Part shown: positions 58,191-64,000 of the stretch, piece by piece | How the letters are laid out: every line of letters begins with the position of its first letter | Position numbering within the stretch: the first letter of the stretch is position 1 | NCBI GenBank assembly: GCA_030386875.1 | Contig: CM059563.1 | Location: 18,370,001-18,434,000 of the forward strand | Direction of reading: 5' to 3' | Source of the DNA: Morinoia aosen | Taxonomy: Eukaryota > Arthropoda > Malacostraca > Amphipoda > Talitridae | Length of the DNA stretch: 64,000 nucleotides | Translations under genes and position numbers: made by a program | Notes under the pieces: generated by a model | Databases searched by the model: none | Told to the model about the DNA's origin: nothing | Seen by the model: only the letters and a program-made list of their open reading frames with translations

Positions 58191-59048
58191 TCAAAAAATA
58201 CCATCATGCGCCATCAGCACACGATGAAAGAGAGTTCAAATATTCGAAGCTCAATATACTCTCTTGGCGTTGTCACATCACACGAAAGAGGGTAGCGCGT
58301 TCGAAAAAGTTTTCTGCAGTGTTTTTCATCGGAGCACCAGTAACTGTTGGCAGCCCGTAATGCAATGTGGTGCTTGTCACGACGCTAATGTATCGATGAT
58401 TCTAAAGTACTTAACTTATTGAACACGATGCACGATGAGAGTGTCATTTAAAACTGAATTCAAGCCTAAATTTAAAAATCGTAACAGGGTAGAGTAAAAT
58501 CTTGAGTCTTACATATCATGTGATGTAAATTCAAACTTTAGCTGCGGTTGAAAATTATTTCAATTTTTCCCAGTTACAAAAAATAGAATCAAACATTGTA
58601 CTGGCTGAATGACGACTCCATTTCAATCCGTATAAGTTGATACATGCACTGCGTAATGTCGTATAATTCACTCATGGATGAACTAGAAATAGTTTCATAT
58701 TGCCTAGGACAATTCAGCAATGAATGAAAAGACATCAAATACAATCCAGCAATGAATTTTAAAAATACCGTATTTTTAAAATAATGTATTTTAAAAATAC
58801 CGAACTCTAAAAAACACCGAATTTCAAAAAATCCAAATACCAAAAACACCAAACAAATTTCCCGGAACGCCAGCTCATCCAGCAGCGCAGAACGACTTCA
58901 ACGGCTTCCTCATGCAGAGTTCGCGTTTGTCTGAAATGAACTGATGAGCTGGGCTGAGTTGCACTAAAGTGCCTAATTGGGGACCCCATTACAAAACCAT
59001 GGGGGAGTTGTTTCGCATGACTCGTGGTGTTGTTGCTGTGTGGTGATC
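58191..59048. other. No gene recognised
   Basis: AT-rich DNA with small ATTTTAAAAATACCG-type repeats near 58765-58830. Confidence 0.5.
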
Positions 59049-59050
59049 TG

Positions 59051-59915
59051 CTGCGTGACAGTCACCACCTGCGTGACAGTCACCAGCAGCGTGACAGTCA
59101 CCAGCAGCGTGACAGTCACCAGCAGCGTGACAGTCACCAGCAGCGTGACAGTCACCAGCAGCGTGACGGTCACCAGCAGCGTGACAGTCACCAGCAGCGT
59201 GACAGTCACCAGCAGCGTGACAGTCACCAGCTGTGTGGCAGTCACCAGCAGCGTGACAGTCACCAGCAGCGTGACAGTCACCAGCTGTGTGGCAGTCACA
59301 GCAGCGTGACAGTCACCAGCAGCGTGACAGTCACCAGCAGCGTGACAGTCACCAGCAGCGTGACAGTCACCAGCAGCGTGAAAGTCACCAGCAGCGTGAC
59401 AGTCACCAGCAGCGTGACAGTCACCAGCAGCGTGACAGTCACAAGCAGCGTGACAGTCACCAGCAGTGTGACAGTCACCAGCAGTGTGACAGTCACCAGC
59501 AGCGTGACAGTCACCAGCAGCGTGACAGTCACCAGCAGTATGACAGTCACCAGCAGTATGACAGTCACCAGCAGTGTGACAGTCACCAGCAGCGTGACAG
59601 TCACCAACAGCGCGACAGTCACCAGCAGTGTGACAGTCACCAGCAGTGTGACAGTCACCAGCAGTGTGACAGTCACCAGCAGTGTGACAGTCACCAGCAG
59701 CGTGACAGTCACCAGCAGCGTGACAGTCACCAGCAGCGTGACAGTCACCAGCAGCGTGACAGTCACCAGCAGTGTGACAGTCACCAGCAGCGTGGCAGTC
59801 ACCAGCAGTGTGACAGTCACCAGCAGTGTGACAGTCACCAGCAGCGTGACAGTCACCAGCAGCGTGACAGTCACCAGCAGCGTGACAGTCACCAGCAGCG
59901 TGACAGTCACCACCA
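59051..59915. repeat. 15-bp minisatellite, about 57 copies, palindromic unit
   Basis: The unit is GTGACAGTCACCAGC with an AGC/AGT junction. GTGAC-A-GTCAC inside each unit is an inverted repeat. The period is a multiple of three and the unit lacks stops, so several frames on both strands stay open for 200-320 codons (VTVTSS, QRDSHQ, GDCHAA types). Frame changes at short units near 59288 show that no single protein is maintained. These are not genes. Confidence 0.95.
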
Positions 59916-60818
59916 ACACAACTAAAGCCCCTCATCCAACACACTTCCCCTAAATTGCGCGGTTTTCACGGAGATTACGCGTCATTTGCAAGTCAGCGGC
60001 GTATAAGCAGCAGCGTTGGCCTGTGAGCCCTCGATTGTTAACAAATGAGCTCGCTAAGAGGCGGAATATAAGCTGCAGGAGAGGCCGAGTGGTCACCAAG
60101 AATGTGGCATTGTGTTGTGCGGCCGAAAGCTATACAACCTGCTCCACAAAGCCATTGTTTTGACTGGGAATGAGAAAGCAAGCTCGGCTGAAAGGGAATT
60201 ATTTTCTTCAGGGCCGTGAATATGCATGCTGTAGCATTGTTTTGGTATTAGCGATGTCTGTCATGATGTGACTTGAGCCATGTGCACAATGCGGCTTCGC
60301 TGACAACTCTATCGAGTTTGAGTACAATGTAGTAATGCTGCAAATGAGCCGAGCGTGTTTTGTTGTGGTGACAATTGCTGCTCTCGGAAATTGGGGCCTT
60401 ATTTTGAATCATGAACGACCTCGTGTTTTGCATCGAATAATGGTTTAGTGGTCGTTTTAGTGGTCTACAGCAGGTTTTCTTTTCTTGGGAGTTAATGTTT
60501 CTTCATGCGTGCTTTACTAATTAGCCTCATTACACAGAATCGATTATGAGTTTGGGGCAGAAACAGAAGTAGAACACCATGATAAATATGTAATTTTTGT
60601 ATTTTTTTTGCACAGCTTTGCGCTTGGGATTAGATGCCTGCAGAACTGAAGCTGGATTTCCAACTAACGCGTGTCGTCACATTGGTATAGACCGAAGGAA
60701 GGATCTTCGTTGACTTAGCTACGCTGCGAGCAGTTTTTTCATACGCTCACCTACAGACAACCTTTCAAAGTTGCTAGGTCGAACTTTATTTGAAAACACG
60801 TCAAATAGTCTTAAATTT

Positions 60819-60906
60819 AGTAACGCTTCGAAGAAGCTGATGTACACGTTAAATTTATGTTACAAATTGTAGCATGTGTTGCACACTTCAGATAAGTGGT
60901 CACTTA
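60819..60906 (+). repeat. 88-bp direct repeat, left copy
   Basis: AGTAACGCTTCGAAGAAGCT through GATAAGTGGTCACTTA. It is identical to 62980-63067 except for one base (AAATTG against AAGTTG). Confidence 0.9.
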
Positions 60907-62979
60907 TTATAAGCATCGGAGTAGAGGTAGAGTTAATTCAACATGTGGCCTAATGATGCTCGTTGATGTCGCACAAACGCTCACCGTAATTTTTGCTCAT
61001 GACGCGCACTAATTTGCTATTTGTCTTCCTAAGGAAATAGTGCTGCTCTTTAACTACGCATTTCGCTAGATTATAATTATACAATTGAAGTTGCGCCAAA
61101 ATCCAGAGACATTTAGCCGGGGCTCAAGAATAGACACTTGGAAGCCACTAAAAGATGTTGCTTTGTTTTTTATGAAAACATAATCCGCTTTGTTATTCGT
61201 AGTAGTAAAGCCAAGAACCATATCTGCAACGAATATACGTTTCCGTTCTGGTATAACCAAAAGTTCTTCTTTCCGTTTGGCTAGGATACGAGCTGTTTTT
61301 ATAATCAAAACCTTCAAATTTTACTTGAAAAACTCGAACTGGAGAATTTTAGCCGAAAAAACAGCACTTTTCATACTTTGGTCAACTGAAGAACTTTTGC
61401 TACCATGCATTCGGCTACGACGACACAAATGGGCTGACAATGCAGCCCCAGACGTACAGAACGATGATATCACTGGACGGAGACATGAACTCTGGGCAAC
61501 GTCGCTTGAATTCCCGCATTTTCTGGAAAACCCAAACACTAGTGCACGACGATCACGAGGCACTAACTCTATACATTAAGCAACATGGTAAGATCAGTGC
61601 CTTGCTCTGAGTGGCGACCGGACGTGAGATGTGTTGAACATGGCAGTCGTCCGCCCGCATTTGATCGTATGCAACGCACGCAAACTGTAATGGTTGATTA
61701 GTGGGGTGTTCTCTTTGCATTACTGCTCAAATTCCGCTCGCACTGACCGTAAGCAATGCTCTGAAACTTGGATGACTAATGAAGGGGGATCTCCTCTTTC
61801 CTTTAAAAGAAAAACTTAAATGGCTTCTCATTGGAGTAATTCTCTCTTTGCATTAAACCTAAAATTCCGCTTGTATTTGATCATAAGCAACACACTCGAA
61901 TTCAAAAGGCTAACTAGGCTGAATCTTCTCTTCGCATTGAATGCCAAACTTAAATGGCAAAATTCGGAAAGTCGAGTGAAGGAATTTGGAAGACAGCCCA
62001 TCTAGTTTTCAAAGAAGTTTAGTAATTTTTATTTTTTTGCTAGTTTGCAGAGGTGAGTCCTGAAAGAAATACTATACACTCCCCGCTGTTTTCTGTTCAA
62101 GAGACTAATCTAGAAAAAGCTCAGAACTATCTAGAAATGCTATCTACATAGAAGCAATTTTTAACACAGTGCTTAGAATGCGGTCGAATTAGATGAAAAC
62201 TGAAAGCCAGTAGATAATGTCAGTGATGAAATTCCTAAGCCGATAACCCCGTGTCCAGAAAATTTAACACAGTGCTCTCTTGACGTCACACATGTAACAT
62301 CAGAAGCCATTTATATTATCTGCCTGTTGCTCCTACCAGCTTTCAACATGAGTGTTTACGAAAGTTTTGCACTTCAAGTTCAAGTGACGTGAAGTACAAG
62401 CTCAGTGTCCTGAAGATTAGAATTACTTCTCTCTATTTATAGCAACAAATATAAACAATACTTACCGGACGCAGCATACTTGCATCCTGGTCCGCAGCTT
62501 AGGAAATACCGCAGCTTGCGTCACGCTCACACTTCAAGCTTGTAACTTTTAAACGTTAGGAAAATATCTTCTTCTTCGTAAATAAATATTCCCAAGCGTG
62601 GTACCTCCACTTGAGATGGGTAGCCAGTATACGAGCTATGCTATTAATAGGATCTCAGGAACGCAAGTTTAATGCACGAGGGGTTCTCTAGGCTCATCAC
62701 TGCTGGTAAAACAACCGATGCGAATTTTCCTGCAGAACGAATTTCGGGTCAAATGTTTACGTGACTCTGGCTTATTGATCGTGAGTATTCGCTACAAAAA
62801 TCCCAAAAATGTCTACCTTATTTTGTTGATGCAGTTGGATTGTCCAAGTCTACTTTGACAACTTCAAAATTTTCCTTTGATGAACACAGAAAGAGACATT
62901 GACGGCATGTAATATTTCATTTTAGAGAGGACAAATACTTACGCAATTAGCAAGAGCTTTCTCCAGTAACGCTTCGCTT

Positions 62980-63067
62980 AGTAACGCTTCGAAGAAGCTG
63001 ATGTACACGTTAAATTTATGTTACAAGTTGTAGCATGTGTTGCACACTTCAGATAAGTGGTCACTTA
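62980..63067 (+). repeat. 88-bp direct repeat, right copy
   Basis: The near-identical partner of 60819-60906, 2.16 kb away. It is preceded by an extra short AGTAACGCTTCG. The flanks differ. The ends are not TG...CA and no coding frame lies between, so a LTR pair is not supported. Confidence 0.9.
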
Positions 63068-64000
63068 ATTGGAAGACAGTGAATAGGATTTCCTAAGCTG
63101 CGGACAGTGAAATTCAGTACTAAAATGAATTACCGATTGAAAACGATGAAAAACGTTTGATAAATTGAGGAGAAAAGGATATAATTTGAAATAATGAAAA
63201 GTAAATGATTAATACGTTTACACAATGCGGCAAACGCAAAAAAGGAATCTTGATACGAGCTGGAACAAACAGAACTGTAGGCTGGACTCGCCGATATTGG
63301 CCGTAGCCCTACATGGAGGCTGGAAAATAGGCCTTAACCTCCACCTGTTTGAGATATTATGTTAAACATGCTGATTTATGTCTGTGTTATGCAAAACAAA
63401 AAAAGGCACAAATGAACTATTTAAACAAGAGTAACAGCGGCTCGTAAGCTCATACGAGTAGGGAGATATGAATTTGGACTCATTTGGAGTGAAAAACACA
63501 TAAGTAAAAATTTCCCTATTTTCGAAATGAATTAGAAAAGTTATGGTTTTTAAAAAAATAGGAACTATGAGTCTTAATTCATATTTCTTTTAAATTTTTG
63601 CATATTGCATGAATCTATGTTTCACAGAATGTATTTGAAACGAACAAACACTGAAAATAAAAAGTCTTAAAATCGAGGTCCATGAAACAAAACCCCGATT
63701 CTTATCACTATACGGGCGCTATTTTAAGCAAGCAGTACTCAGTTATACTAGGGTCTTCCGCGCTCACAAATGTGTCAAAGTTTGAATTTTACGGTAAATT
63801 GCGATTCTTGCTTCTATTTTGAAAGTATCGCTGGAATCTTGTGAAAGCATGCGCTGCCTGAATTATTAGAGAAGAATTGCTCATTTCCCAGCCTGCTACG
63901 CGTTTAACCCTATTATTAGACGAAAATTGAGGAATAAAAAATTAGAAATAGAAATACGTACGTTAAAACGAAAATTAATCGAAAAAATTGAGATATGGGC

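Larger units (their letters stand above)
59916..64000. other. No gene recognised
   Basis: A GC-richer patch at 59930-60200 follows the array. The frame 61190-61579 (129 codons) has no recognisable domain and overlaps an equally long minus-strand frame. Three diverged ~105-bp repeats (TTCTCTTTGCATTA motifs) lie at 61660-61960. Confidence 0.5.

Noticed and set aside
58973..59953. Repetitive protein of up to 323 codons
   Set aside because: Several frames on both strands are open merely because the 15-bp unit lacks stops; a short unit near 59288 shifts the frame.
61190..61579. 129-codon open frame
   Set aside because: No recognisable domain, and comparable frames exist on the other strand.
60819..63067. 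LTR retrotransposon flanked by 88-bp LTRs
   Set aside because: The repeats lack TG...CA ends, no target duplication or primer-binding site is seen, and no gag or pol lies between them.

Overview
The window is nuclear DNA of an animal, most likely an arthropod with a large, repeat-rich genome. The reasons are one ordinary intron-containing metazoan gene, tRNA-derived SINEs, a Tc1/mariner-type transposase remnant with a TACAGGG-type end, several foldback/MITE families, gag-type and LINE-type remnants, and very many minisatellites. The sequence looks AT-rich by eye (not computed). I cannot name the species. One 500-base N gap (55436-55935) marks a scaffold join. Almost every longer open frame lies in a tandem repeat or is broken.

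The only clearly functional gene is HAGH, hydroxyacylglutathione hydrolase (glyoxalase II), on the + strand at 37278-45413. It can be rebuilt as seven coding exons with clean GT-AG junctions. The product is 307 aa, with all seven di-metal ligands present and an in-frame second Met at residue 47. That second start would give a 261-aa cytosolic form besides the longer, probably mitochondrial one. Its introns are packed with mobile and tandem repeats: a MITE with a perfect 8-bp target duplication in intron 1, a deleted transposon and a 25-bp array in intron 3, and copies of a roughly 380-bp dispersed repeat in introns 4 and 5. The 3' UTR carries its own short tandem array.

Left part (1-23 kb): mostly gene-free DNA with 39-bp, 31-bp and ~34-bp arrays, a small MITE near 13 kb, several copies of the ~380-bp repeat (8.3, 12.4, 18.9 kb) and SINEs (9.9, 19.8, 22.4, 23.2 kb). 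Middle (23-37 kb): a diverged duplicated block interrupted by a near-perfect 182-bp satellite-like array at 26.2-27.05 kb, with an inverted relative at 34.2-35.1 kb. Between them lie a foldback element and a broken ULP/C48-type cysteine protease gene (30.8-31.8 kb). A cluster of three related foldback elements (35.5-37.15 kb) ends about 130 bases before the HAGH start codon.

Right part (45-64 kb): the most unusual object is a 3131-bp element at 47702-50832. It has 159/162-bp terminal inverted repeats (TGTGTG...CACACA) and an exact 4-bp ATTC target duplication. It carries a gag-like protein with two CCHC zinc knuckles but no recognisable reverse transcriptase or integrase. Further right are element tails linked to a ~28-30-bp array, a diverged ~0.7-kb duplication, a LINE reverse-transcriptase remnant at the gap, a 56-bp array with interleaved variants, and a 15-bp array of about 57 copies whose unit is itself a palindrome. 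SINEs and several other elements share a 3' tail that can fold as CCAAT-loop-ATTGG just before AATAAA.
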